A stretch of 64,000 bases of DNA from Symbiodinium natans (taxonomy: Eukaryota > Sar > Dinophyceae > Suessiales > Symbiodiniaceae). The DNA lies in assembly GCA_905221605.1 (NCBI GenBank), contig CAJNDS010002734.1:126001-190000 (forward strand), written 5' to 3'. A program made the position numbers and the translations under genes. Positions within the stretch are counted from its first letter, which is position 1. Every line of letters begins with the position of its first letter. The notes beneath the pieces were generated by a model. That model was not told the DNA's origin. It saw nothing but the letters and a program-made list of their open reading frames with translations, and did not search any database. This document shows positions 49,473 through 58,477 of this stretch, piece by piece.

Positions 49473-49744
49473 CCTTGTGGCCGAAAGGAGCCCTCAAAGG
49501 GTTTATGGTTCATATACCTTAATAGGAATTATAGTAGTAAAAGGGTTTGTGGTTCATAAACCTTAATAATTTAATAGGAATTATAGTAGTATAGGGTATA
49601 ATGACCCAAAGACTTTAGGGTTCATTTGGTCCCCAAGGATCTGTTCCGAGTCGGGCGTTGAGGACAGAGAAAGCCAGCTGCGAATCATCGAAGTGCGAGA
49701 CTGGAGAGTCCTTGGCTTCGATCGTGGACATGAAGGCAGCTGCC
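49473..49744 (-). CDS. Two exons split by a family A GA-AG intron
   Basis: Exon 49642-49744 reads FMSTIEAKDSPVSHFDDSQL and then AFSVLNARLGT, starting after TTTTTGGCAG. The intron 49474-49641 follows. The next exon, starting at 49473, reads DVGGPASVQPH and a stop in the same frame, so this could be the 3' end of a gene. Another frame downstream is also open (LPACSHIDRVEPRVRWLRC). Family unknown. Confidence 0.5.
49474..49641 (-). mobile_element. Family A introner-like element (GA-AG intron)
   Basis: Begins ACA|GATCCTTGGGGACCAAA and ends CCACAAG|GATG. The core has an internal duplication (GGAATTATAGTAGTA twice). GAT occurs at both ends. Same terminal repeats as the copies at 53878-53992 and 57696-57797. 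Confidence 0.75.
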
Positions 49745-49832
49745 AAAAATAGACCCCCAAACTGGTATAGGGTTCCCTTCTAATCGGGACCCCCATAAGG
49801 TACCCCGAATTTCGAATTTCGGAAACCGCCCT
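49745..49832 (-). repeat. Family K element upstream of exon 49642-49744
   Basis: On minus: GGTTTCCGAAATTCG ... GGGGTCCCGATTAGAAGGG ... GGTCTATTTTTGGCAG, ending exactly at the acceptor of the exon. Confidence 0.65.
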
Positions 49833-49894
49833 AAACCCTAAGCCCTAAGCCCTAAACCCTTAACCCCTAAACCCTAAATTTTCCTAAATGTGTA

Positions 49895-50020
49895 GGGTTG
49901 CCAGGCAGCCCATGGTGACGTCCACGGTTCTCCCCTCGAACGGTGGGGCTCATCGGACACGGGTCATCGACCGTCAGGTCGGGCTGTGTGGTGAGCAGCG
50001 TGGCGCTCAGCCTTAGTTGT
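49895..50020 (-). CDS. Internal exon
   Basis: The minus strand reads RLSATLLTTQPDLTVDDPCP and then MSPTVRGENRGRHHGLPGN. Composition is clearly protein-like. It lies between a TTTAGGG array and CCCTAA repeats. It may belong with 49473-49744. Unrecognised. Confidence 0.5.
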
Positions 50021-50105
50021 CCAGTAACCTGGGGGGAAAGGTTAACCTTTGGGTTTAGGGTTAGGGTTTAGGGTTTATAAGGGTTTGGGGTTTAGGGTTT
50101 AGGGT

Positions 50106-50780
50106 TTATAAGGGGATTATACTCACCCAAAAAGGTGAAAGGTTGCCTGCTCTACTACTGGGCAGCTGTAGCCGCGCACAGTCATGAAGAGGGGTCGCGG
50201 GCTTTGTCTCCAAAGGCTCGGATTGGAGATGGTTGAGGACAGCCTGCCGCAGCACCGAATGCTGCTCCTCTGCAAGATTCAGCTGCTGCTGGTGGAGGTC
50301 ATCGATGATGTCAAGAAAGCTTTCCATGGCAAAGCTGCGAGTTGCGGGGCCGGGCAAGGAAATCTTATAGGGATGGCAGTAGATAGAGTAGCCACATCGC
50401 CGAAGGTTTCGTACTATGTCATCGTGTGACGAGTGGTCTGAGATCATGTGGAAACGGCTGCAATGTGCGCAACGCCCCTGAGGAACATGCTGTCCGCCAG
50501 TTTTGGGTGTTCGTGGGGTGACCCTGGAAGAGACTCGCTTGCACGCATGATGCGTCCCCGCTGATCTTGGTCTGTGCTGCTGCCAGGCTTCAACATCTGC
50601 AGCCGGACGGCCTGGACTCAGACCGAGATTGGCTGCAGTTTCATTGCGAACCCACACACGGAGAGTGCTTGACTTCAGGCCGCCACCAGGTGGATTGCTG
50701 TCATCAGACAGAAGCGAAATCCCAGGGTCCAGGGGAGCATCCATGCTCCTCTCAAAGAGCTCACGGCCCATCTGAGACAT
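50106..50780 (-). CDS. 224-codon frame, unrecognised; possible 5' exon of a minus-strand gene
   Basis: The minus-strand frame begins MSQMGRELFERSMDAPLDPG. It has GRCAHCSRFHMISDHSSHDD and NLRRCGYSIYCHPYKIS in the middle (CxxC...H, not a known finger), and AMESFLDIIDDLHQQQLNLA then EEQHSVLRQAVLNHLQSEPL near the end. The last part resembles an N-terminal coiled coil. It runs into a TTTAGGG stretch at its 3' side. It could be an N-terminal exon of a gene downstream on the minus strand, but no splice junction proves it. Confidence 0.5.
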   Translation of the reverse strand: MSQMGRELFERSMDAPLDPGISLLSDDSNPPGGGLKSSTLRVWVRNETAANLGLSPGRPAADVEAWQQHRPRSAGTHHACKRVSSRVTPRTPKTGGQHVPQGRCAHCSRFHMISDHSSHDDIVRNLRRCGYSIYCHPYKISLPGPATRSFAMESFLDIIDDLHQQQLNLAEEQHSVLRQAVLNHLQSEPLETKPATPLHDCARLQLPSSRAGNLSPFWVSIIPL

Positions 50781-50892
50781 GTACCTTATATAAGGGGCGT
50801 CCTAATGATGAATTAGGAACTCTTCAATTAAACGGGAATTCGGCCAGAGCCCCAGCGCCACTGAACACACCCTAAAGCCTAAACCCTGAACC

Positions 50893-50955
50893 CGGGTCCT
50901 CCAGTCGGCTGGCGTTCAATGGAAGCCACTTGCTGGAGCCCGCGCTGTCCACTTT
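50893..50955 (-). CDS. Short exon
   Basis: The minus strand reads VDSAGSSKWLPLNASRLEDP between two repeat stretches. Edges approximate. Confidence 0.35.
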
Positions 50956-51154
50956 ATAAAAAATAGCACCGGCTCTAAAGAAACTGACCATGTGTGGATA
51001 GGGTTTAGGGTTGAGGGTTGAGGGTTTAGGGTGGAGACTCCTCCATACCCCCCCCCCTCTATATCTCCAACAGCATTCAGAAAAGTCGAAAGGTTCTCAA
51101 CCACTCAGCAGGGACACTGCGCCTTTTTAGAAGGGAGAGCGTTTAGGATGTTAC

Positions 51155-51430
51155 TGGGCTAGTGTTCCGCAACTCTGCTGCCAGCTCCTCTCAGCAGATG
51201 TGGCGTCCCTGTTCCATCCCGTGCACTGAGCCACAGGCGCACGCGAGGCGCCTGCGCTTTTTGCGCAGACTTCGGGCGTCTGCTGAAGGTCCACGCCTGA
51301 CACTGGTGGCTGACCATGGGAAACACATTTATTCAAGGTCATGTATTGCATCGAGTCCGGAAATATCGCACCAACTCTGCACTGGTGCCCCCTGCCACTT
51401 TAAGCACGTCGCGCTCGCCAGGCTTCAAGA
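51155..51430 (-). CDS. Two minus-strand coding stretches
   Basis: 51343-51430 reads ILKPGERDVLKVAGGTSAEL and then VRYFRTRCNT with an in-frame TGA. 51155-51325, in another frame, reads SHGQPPVSGVDLQQTPEVCA, then KSAGASRAPVAQCTGWNRDA and SAERSWQQSCGTLAQ. They are probably exons of one gene with an intron near 51325-51343, or the first is a 3' end. The plus strand (51162-51509) is also open. Unrecognised. Confidence 0.4.
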
Positions 51431-51605
51431 TCCAACACCGGTATGTGTTGGGCCAACGAATGATCGGAAATCGGAATGCCCCAATTCCCGAAAGCCTAGA
51501 AGCCCCTAGAACAACGAAGTCCCAAGCCTTATCCCTAAACCCTAAACCCTAAACCCTAAACCTAAACCCTAAATCCTAAACCCTAAACCCTAAACCCTAA
51601 ATCCT

Positions 51606-51704
51606 GAAAACCAGACAGTCGAGGTCCAGGCCGGCTTTCTTGGGGAGGTCGGCTCCATACAAGGGGAGTACTGGGCCGGGCCTCGGAGAACTCTCTGCCG
51701 CGTG
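51606..51704 (+). CDS. Internal exon of a plus-strand gene
   Basis: The plus strand reads ENQTVEVQAGFLGEVGSIQG and then EYWAGPRRTLCR, ending before GTGTTTAGGG. The minus strand is also open, but the plus call is supported by a clean terminal exon at 51871-51923 after the TTTTAGGG intron. Confidence 0.5.
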
Positions 51705-51754
51705 TTTAGGGTTTGGGGTTAGGGTTGTAGGGTTGTAGGGTTGTAGGGTTGTAG

Positions 51755-51865
51755 GGTTTTAGGGTTTTAGGGTTTTAGGGTTTTAGGGTTTTAGGGTTTT
51801 AGGGTTTTAGGGTTTTAGGGTTTTAGGGTTTTAGGGTTTTAGGGTGTAGGGTTTTAGGGTGTTCT
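51755..51865. repeat. TTTTAGGG array
   Basis: About 13 units, preceded by TTGTAGGG units (51728-51752). Forms most of the intron between exons 51606-51704 and 51871-51923. Confidence 0.9.
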
Positions 51866-51870
51866 TTCGG

Positions 51871-51923
51871 TTTGAGGACAAGGGGACCAAGAGGAAAGTG
51901 AAACGCTATTGAGCCTAAACCCT
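51871..51923 (+). CDS. Terminal exon, basic C-terminus
   Basis: The plus strand reads FFRFEDKGTKRKVKRY and TGA at 51911-51913 region. Very basic end. Follows the TTTTAGGG intron. Confidence 0.5.
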
Positions 51924-52068
51924 AGACACTGACGAGGCTGCCGGCAGCACCTGAAAGCGGGGCCTAGCCCCTAAACCCTATAACCCTATAACCCTATATA
52001 ACCCATAACCCTATACCCCTATAACCCTATACTAAACCCTAATCCCTAAACCTGGAGCCCAACACCCC

Positions 52069-52104
<36 letters not shown>

Positions 52105-52395
52105 CCCCCAAGATCCCAGGTGTTTGCTTCAGGCCGGGGAGCTAATGTGCTTTTGGTGCTCCTTCGACTTGTATCTGCCCTGCATCGTGAAGGCACCGCC
52201 GTGCCTCCGACTCCCGCGGATGATCGAACAAATCTGGGCTTTGACTGGTGTATAGAAGTAGTATTTAAGGGCTTCCGAATTGTCAGGGCCCCATAGTAAG
52301 GGACCATGTGGCTAAGAATGAAAATGCGCCTGACATCGCCCGGCAGCCATGATAAGGACACTAAGAACATTAAGAACATGGTGGACACCCCTAAA
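52105..52395 (-). CDS. Probable exon
   Basis: The minus strand reads SLSWLPGDVRRIFILSHMVP, YYGALTIRKPLNTTSIHQSK, RFVRSSAGVGGTAVPSRCRA and TSRRSTKSTLAPRPEANTW. The frame then enters a 36-base C run (52067-52103). Inverted-repeat pieces (ACTTCTATACACCAG) may mark an intron inside. Unrecognised. Confidence 0.4.
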
Positions 52396-52619
52396 CCCAA
52401 ACCCTAAACCCCAGACCCCAAACCCTAAACCCAGGCAGCTTCAAAGGGGCGAGCTGACCTGGGCAATTCCCCAGGTGATGGTCAGCCCTTGTCATAACAC
52501 GGGTCCTGATGTTCGTAGGGTCTTATAGGGCACAGTGCGCGCCCGCGGAATAGACCCATTGTTACCAGCCCCCCCAAAACGAAATGCTACCCAAAACCCA
52601 CAATTTCGCACCTTAAACC

Positions 52620-52919
52620 CGAAACCCTTTTTTGCAGCCGGACTGAGGGCGTTGCCGGATTATGATTTCTTGCGTCTTATAAAGTTGTTTTGTTTGAGTA
52701 TGTTCCACAAGCCTTTATTGCTAGGGTTCGGCATGTCAGTAGTGCTGAATTGGCCGGACTCTTGGCAGCATTTCGGCAGCGTCCTGAGTATTCCGGCAAC
52801 CCTAAACCGTAAACCCTAAACCCTAAACCCCGATAAACCCTCAAGAGGACCCTCGTTTCGAGACTGCCGCCAACCTCCCCGGGCTGCGATCGGACACGCC
52901 GAAGCTGCCGGGCACGACG
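52620..52919 (+). CDS. Two plus-strand exons, second with stop
   Basis: 52630-52798 reads GLRALPDYDFLRLIKLFCLS, MFHKPLLLGFGMSVVLNWPD and SWQHFGSVLSIPAT. After a CCCTAAA stretch, 52842-52919 reads EDPRFETAANLPGLRSDTPK and LPGTT with TAA. The minus strand is open over the first part too (GQFSTTDMPNPSNKGLWNIL). Unrecognised. Confidence 0.4.
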
Positions 52920-53400
52920 TAAGCTCCAGGCCCAGGATTTTCCTCAGGAATTCTTCTTGTGGCTTTCTTCAGGGTTTTGGGCTTAGAGCTTTGGGGGGTT
53001 TTAGGTTTTGCTTAGAGCTTGGGGGATGTTCGGTTTTTGCGGGGAGCTTTCTGGCTTCAACTCTCACACTCGCACGCGGCGGGCAAGGCTTCGGAAGGTA
53101 GGAAGAGACACGGCCTCGCACTTCGTCATCTCACACGTCCATATAATTACCTAATTAGTTAATTAATTACTTTTCAGTACGTAATTAGCTATAACTGAGA
53201 TTACAATTATTACTAATTACACATAAACTTGATAGAAAAAAACAAAACTACACTCAGTGAGCGAACAGCACAACGACCAGGACTTGTCGAGCTGGATATT
53301 ACAGCCATGTACGACGCGCCCTCCCCCCTAAACCCTAAACCCTAAACCCTAAACCCTAAACCCTCAACCCTCAACCCTAAACCCTAGCCTACTCTGCTCA
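52920..53400. other. Repeat and AT-rich stretch
   Basis: GCTTAGAGCTTTGGGGGGTTTTA-like repeats (52975-53050), the GACTCTCACACTCGCA motif at about 53060-53098, AATTAC-rich sequence (53140-53230), then CCCTAAA repeats. No gene supported. Confidence 0.5.
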
Positions 53401-53425
53401 AGCTCTGTGGCCGGCTTCTGTTGCT

Positions 53426-56400
53426 TCACTGGCTCTCCATTCCTAGACACTTCATAGCACTCTTCGGAGCTGTCATCTGCATCTCCACAAACTCGAATTG
53501 AACATTGGGGAATCTGGTCCGCATCTGAACCAACAGCGCAATGCTGCTGAACGATGGGATCTGTGACAAGAACATCCGGAAATATCCGCACACCGCCCGA
53601 CAATCACTGTCAGACTGCGGATGCACAAGCAAGTTCCTGTAGATGCAGACGCATGTCTCCGCCACAACATGCAAGACAGCCTCACTTGCTACGGTCCGGC
53701 CAAAAATGTCCGGCACAAGCGTCTTCCCCACCTCGATGATCTCATCATCCATCATTGCCTCATCAAAAGCTCGCACTCGGAACTCGTGCACATCCAGCTT
53801 CTGCAGCACGTTCTCGACCTGAATCTCGAAGCCCACGCAGTCTGCCAACCGCCGATTGTGAACCTCCTTCAGGCATCCTTGGGGACGAAATATGAACCCT
53901 AAAAGGGTTTGTGGTTCAGAGACCTTCATAGGAATTAATAGTAGTATAGGGTATCTGACCCAAATTTTAAGGTTCATTTGGTCCCAAGGATCTTGACACA
54001 AAGCTCCAGTTTGGCGTTGCAAATCCAAGCTCCTCAAGGATGTACTTGGTCGCAAACACGCGTAGGTCACCCATACCGATGTGTTGCAGTGGCGGGAGAG
54101 CTTCGTCATTGATGGAGCTGAGGGATTCGAACGCCGGAAAAAGCCGATTGAATCCTTGCACAGCCTTTGAGAGCCGTTCCTTCAAGTGTAGCTCCAAATC
54201 GGCATCGCTCTCGGTGCGGTGGCCCATCTTGTAAGTCTCCGCGAGCCTGGCCAAACCCTTCAGGGAAAACTCGTTCACCCTTGTGGCCGCTGCGGCCAGG
54301 ATGGCCTTTGTGAGATCGAGGTTGCTCACCAGCAATGTGTTGTACGCCCAAGAACATCGCCAAAGTGCTAGTGGCTTCAGCTCTGAAATGCCCTGAATGA
54401 TGTGTGGCGCGGCAAGGTCCATGAATGTTTTGTCTCTGTACTGGACCATGGCGAAACCCCACACAATTTGTGTCAAGGCTTGTGCAGAGAAGTTGCTCCG
54501 ATTGTGCTCGAAGCACATGGCCACCTTGTCACACAGGTCTGTTTGCCTCATTGCAAGTGCCTTTACTGAGATTTGGGCACCCTAGCAAAAAATCTGATTA
54601 CAGCTCTTCCATAGGGATTACAGTAACCAAGACAGCAAAAAAACATGTTTCCAAGTACCCCCTGGGGTGCTCCAAAAGCCCACGCCACGTGGGCCAACTG
54701 CGAAGCAGAAAACTTGTCAGCTCGCTTGGCAACCTTCGAGCCAATCTCGGACATCAAGCCGACATGCTGCTGCCCAGTGACCTTTACTGAACTTGAAAAA
54801 CCCTAGCAAAAATCAATATGTTAGCTGTTTCTTGGGACTTGAAGTACCCCCCAAAATCGGTAAACAATAAAATACTCCCAAAAACCCCTAAGTGACAGCA
54901 AAGGCTTTGGCTTTTTCTTGGGGATTATAGTGCCCAAAAAACATAATTCAAAACAACTTCTCCCAAAAAATCCCCTAAGTGACAGCAAAGGCCCAGGTCA
55001 GCATGGTAATCTCCGCGGCCTTAAAGCTGCCAATCTGTGGCTCTGCCTGCTCAGCGATGAACCTCATCACCTAGGCACAGGATGTGGTAACCTGGCAGAA
55101 AATGTTTAGGGTTTAGGGTTTAGGGTTTAGGGGTTGAGGGTTGAGGGTTTAGGGTGCACACTTTTTTGGTTTAGAAGGGTTCAAAAGGGAACGCAAACCC
55201 TAAAAAGCAGGGAAGAAGGGCCTGCTCGGGGTCCGAGTCACTGTGTCTGTTCCCATCATGTTCTTCGCGAAGGCCCAAGCGATGTTGGCGATCTCGGCCG
55301 GCTCCATTCGCGCAGAGTTCCTCTGCACCTTGGTAGCCCAGCAACCATCTGAAAGGTTTAGGGTTTAGGGTTTAGGGTTTAGGGTTTAGGGTTCAGGGTT
55401 CAGGGTTCAGGGTTTAGGTCACTTTATAAGGGAAACCCAGAACCCAAAAAAAAGGGCAAAGGCTACCACTGCTACCCAAGGCACTTGGTGAGAGATGGCC
55501 GAGTAGAGGCCCCGGTCCTGGATCCTCAGGTTGGCATAGGCCCAGGCAAGATGCGCCAGCTCAGGGTTGGTGAAGGTGCCAATTTGGCTGATCGACTCGG
55601 TCATGATCGCATTCATCAGCCTAGTTCATGGCTGGGAGAGTATGAAAGATCTAACCTTTTATGCCTTACAGGGTTTAAGTACCCTGAAGAATAAATTTAA
55701 AAAAAGTACCCAATTAACGACAAAGAAGCGGATCGTACTTAAAGCTCAGGGTCGAGAATGCCCAGGAGACCATGGACATCTGGGCAGGCTCGAAGCTCTC
55801 GCGCTGCCGGTGCAAGGCTTGGGCAATGGCCCGTAAAAGCGCCTCCTCTCGGGTGCCCCACTGGGCCATGGCCTTGCTGCTGGTGGTACCATATATCCTC
55901 CCCATAGATACCCTTTCTTTAAGGGAGTATATAGGGTACCCCTCATTCCCCACTAAGTGGCCCAGGTCATGTTCGCCAAGCTTTGCGTCGTGAAGGTGTC
56001 GATCTTTTCCATGCACTCTCGCGCGAGGCACTGCGCGAGCTGCGCGTTCCACAGCCCGCACCTTACTGTTGGGAATGAGGTACCCTATATAATCCCTTAA
56101 AGGGTATATATAGGGGGACATAGGGGTACCTCATTCCCTCGTTCCCTACTAACCAACAGCAAGACACTTCGCAAAAGCCCATGCAGTGTTGGAAAGCTCT
56201 TCATGGTTGAAGCCTCTGATCTTGTTCACGACTGCTGCAGCCACAACCGACATGAGGGAGTCATTGCGGGCAGAAGCCCCTGCAAAGCCCCAGACCATGC
56301 GGGAAAGGCAGCGTGGTGGCAGCTCTTCAGTCCTGTACTTGGCTTTGTCCGCAACCACCTGCAGAATCTTTGCAACAACTGGCTGCTGGCCCGGCGGAAC

Positions 56401-58070
56401 AGGGATTCTTCCCATTTGGTAGGCGAGCTCCGCCAACTGCTCGGCCGGAATGGATCTCAATCTTCCCTCCTCGCCGTCGCTTTGTGACACTTCCTGCAAG
56501 GCTCGATTGAGATCATCCACGACGTTCGGCAGGATCTGCAGACCCTCCTCATCCGACAGGTTCGCAAGCATCATGACGGCTTTTGGTATGTCGTGAGCCT
56601 TGCAGGCGTCACGAATGACGTCTTCACGATCACCGGGCGGCGGAGTGGTCGGCATGGAGACAGGACCCGTAGCAAGAAGATGCTGCAAGGGGGCTTGCGG
56701 AGGCTGAAGGGTGTGCTGCATCTGCTGGAACGCGGTTCCTTGAGGATGGTGGGTAACTGGAAAACCTTCTTGAGAAATTCGCCGACCGGTGTCCCTGATC
56801 TGGTTGTAGGTGGAAAAAGCACCTTAGCTTTGGAGAAGACCCTGGAACAAAAAGTATATACTTTTTAAGTACAAGTAGCTATAATAGGAACCCAACGTTT
56901 ACCCAGAACCAACAAAAAGTACTAAAGTCTAGTACTCTAAGACCAGGCACCCTGAGCCCGAAACCCTAAACCACTAAATCCTAAACCCTACCACCCTAAC
57001 CCTACCACCCTAAACCCTACCACCCTAAACCCTAAACCCTAAACCCTACCACCCTAAACCACTAAACCCTAAACCCTACCACCCTAAACCACTAAACCCT
57101 AAACCCTAAGACCCAGGCACCCTGAGCACCGTAACCGGGATGGCAAGCTCCCGAGCAGCTGCCTTGACTCTCATGTCGCTCGTGCCGGGAGTCTCGTGCC
57201 TTCTTTTCTGATCTTGGACACCCTAAAGCAAAAGTCACAAAATCTTAGCTGCTTCTTCTAGAGTTATCGTACCCAAAAAAATCTTTAAGAAGAATGGAGT
57301 ACCCAAAAATTCTTTTTCAAAAAAGAAACCAAAAAGTCCCCTAAGGCCTAGGTGCATCTTGCCCGGACTTCGATGGAGGAGGTGGGGGCGGCGGCACTAA
57401 CTGGAAGCTGGGCGCCGAGTTGGGGCCTCGTGTTCCCAGGTGAGGATCACCTGGGGGAGGTTTACGAAACTCGGGGTTTAGGGTTTCGGGTTTAGGGTCC
57501 CGAATATGCCCCACCCCCCCCCAAAAAAAAAAAATAAATAGTAGGATTCCCTGATAATTATAAGGACCCCAAGAAGGGCACCCCCCTAATTTCGGACACC
57601 CTCCCACCTGTTGCATGTTCACGACGAGGCCGTCGATGCTGATTGTGGCGACTGCGTTCGGGACCGCTGTCGGTGCGGTCCATTCTCTCGAAATCCTTGG
57701 GGAGCAAATAAACCCTAACATTTGGGTCATATACCCATGTACTACTAGAATTCCTATTAAGGTATATGAACCCCTAAACCCTTTTAGAGCAAGGATCTGC
57801 TGCTTGGCCATCTCCATATCCTCGCCTTTCCGCATCAAAGTCTCTCTGAGCGGTGTTCCTGCCCATCAGCTCGTCTTCACCTCCCCGCCTCTGACGATTT
57901 CTGCCTTTGCCGCGAGCTTTGGCACCTCCACTTCCCCCACTTCGCTCAGAGACATTGTCAAAGCCGGACATCAGCCTAGTGAGCTTAGCGTGCTGCACGG
58001 CCCGGTACAAGTACCATTTGTGTGTCCCTTCGTCTTGAGACCGACTGCTTAAATTACTTCGCTGCGGAGC
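53426..58070 (-). CDS. Heptatricopeptide-like (RAP/FASTK-type) RNA-binding protein, about 13 exons
   Basis: Exons, 5' to 3' on minus: about 58070-57798, 57695-57608, 57450-~57352, ~57227-57130, 56822-56168, 56061-55962, 55872-55739, 55620-55485, 55328-55242, 55070-54984, 54781-54671, 54560-53993, 53877-53426 (TGA). The N-terminus is Arg/Gly-rich (NVSERSGGSGGAKARGKGRN). The body has about ten helical repeats with an A-W-A-F-A core: LSNTAWAFAK, SLANMTWAMAQ, SMVSWAFSTLS, LAHLAWAYANL, IANIAWAFAKNM, ITMLTWAFAV, LAHVAWAFGA, LTQIVWGFAM. The C-terminal domain is LKEVHNRRLADCVGFEIQVE. Such repeats occur in FASTK/RAP proteins that bind organelle RNA; plastid or mitochondrial location is inferred. No RAP domain is seen. 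The joins near 57.2-57.35 kb, and the frame at 56.6-56.8 kb, are unsettled. Confidence 0.78.
53878..53992 (-). mobile_element. Family A introner-like element (115-nt GA-AG intron)
   Basis: TCA A|GATCCTTGGGACCAAATGA ... ATTTCGTCCCCAAG|GA TGC. The spliced codon is AGA (Arg). AAG-GAT occurs at both ends. Terminal inverted repeats CTTGGGACCAAATGAACC / GGGTTCATATTTCGTCCCCAAG. Confidence 0.85.
54561..54670 (-). mobile_element. 110-nt GC-AG intron, introner-like
   Basis: GGA|GCACCCCAGGGGGTAC ... TTTTTGCTAGGGTGCCC ... CAGTAAAG|GCACTT. GCAC is present at both ends. The 3' part TTGCTAGGGT...TCAGTAAAG is shared with the next intron upstream (54782-54983), so the two introns are related. Confidence 0.75.
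54782..54983 (-). mobile_element. 202-nt GT-AG intron made of two tandem element copies
   Basis: GCT|GTCACTTAGGGG ... CAGTAAAG|GTCACTGGG, with GTCACT at both ends. Inside, a 26-base piece including the last bases of the upstream exon (CCTTTGCTGTCACTTAGGGG) occurs a second time: plus-strand copies at about 54880-54906 and 54966-54992. The intron therefore looks like two adjacent insertions. Confidence 0.75.
55329..55484 (-). repeat. 156-nt intron of TTTAGGG-type repeats
   Basis: CAA|GTGCCTTGGG ... CTACCAAG|GTGCAG. GTGC at both ends. The middle is CCTGAACCCTAAACCC array. Exons on either side of this intron of the helical-repeat gene join in phase 0. Confidence 0.75.
55621..55738 (-). mobile_element. 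118-nt GT-AG intron with GGGTACTT/AAGTACCC-type ends
   Basis: TTT AA|GTACGATCC ... GAACTAG|G CTG. Contains GGGTACTTTTTTTAAATTT and CAGGGTACTTAAACCC. A different element type from families A and K. Confidence 0.65.
55873..55961 (-). mobile_element. Family K introner-like element (89-nt GC-AG intron)
   Basis: TGG|GCCACTTAGTGGGGAATGA ... CAGCAGCAAG|GCC ATG. GCCA is repeated at both ends. The body GGGAATGAGGGGTACCCTAT is shared with the neighbouring intron 56062-56167. Splicing restores TWAMAQ, the expected helical-repeat sequence. Confidence 0.85.
56062..56167 (-). mobile_element. Family K introner-like element (106-nt GT-AG intron)
   Basis: GCG AA|GTGTCTTGCTGTTGG ... CAACAGTAAG|G TGC. A perfect 15-base inverted repeat GGGAATGAGGTACCC / GGGTACCTCATTCCC spans most of it. 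GTG is repeated at both ends. It is the second copy of family K in this gene, one exon away from the first. Confidence 0.88.
56823..57129 (-). repeat. 307-nt intron with CCACCCTAAACC repeats
   Basis: ACG|GTGCTCAGG ... GCTAAG|GTGCTT, with GTGCT at both ends. The middle holds ACCACCCTAAACCCTA and CCCTAAA units (56955-57110). The phase across it depends on an unresolved frame in the next exon. Confidence 0.6.
57451..57607 (-). mobile_element. 157-nt GT-AG intron with family K start
   Basis: ACAG|GTGGGAGGGTGTCCGAAATT ... CTCCCCCAG|GTGATC. Contains GGGGTCCTTATAATTATCAGGGAATCC, an A run and CCCTAAA units. GTG(A/G) at both ends. Joins HAT-G-DPHLGTRG in frame. Confidence 0.65.
57696..57797 (-). mobile_element. 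Family A introner-like element (102-nt GA-AG intron)
   Basis: GCA GCA|GATCCTTGCTCTAAAAG ... TTTATTTGCTCCCCAAG|GAT TTC. GAT is repeated at both ends. The core GGTTCATATACCTTAATAGG matches the other family A copies. Phase 0 on both sides (QAA-DFERMDR). Confidence 0.8.
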
Positions 58071-58138
58071 CTGCCTGGCATGAGAGCGTTCAAACGCACA
58101 ACCTTGAAGTGAATGCCTCACGTGTTAGGACATCGTTC

Positions 58139-58320
58139 CTAAGCTTGAGCCGCAGTAAAGAAGATGCTTTCTCTGCAATCTCCTGCTATGCTTTTCTGAA
58201 GATTTCTGGAAACAACCACCTGGGCCAGTCGAGGCGCTGTGAAATACTCCAGGAGCCTGTCGCCGTTTTCTCCATAGCGCCTCAACACAGTGGGAAGATG
58301 TGAGCATTCTGGCTTCCCTA
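58139..58320 (-). CDS. Probable upstream exon of the helical-repeat gene
   Basis: The minus strand reads PECSHLPTVLRRYGENGDRL, LEYFTAPRLAQVVVSRNLQK and SIAGDCRESIFFTAAQ before a stop. Composition is strongly protein-like, and it lies directly upstream of the exon at 58070. The junction between them (about 58090-58145) could not be resolved. Confidence 0.6.
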
Positions 58321-58477
58321 AACCCAAAAACAGTAACATGGTGAATCGTATCCATATTCATGTTGCCAACATGGTTAATCTTCCGGTGCCAACCTTTGTG
58401 TACCTGGACATGTAAACAATCAAACGGAGCAAGCGCCAGCATCTTAAACATCCGGAAACCACCCTCCAGCTACTACT

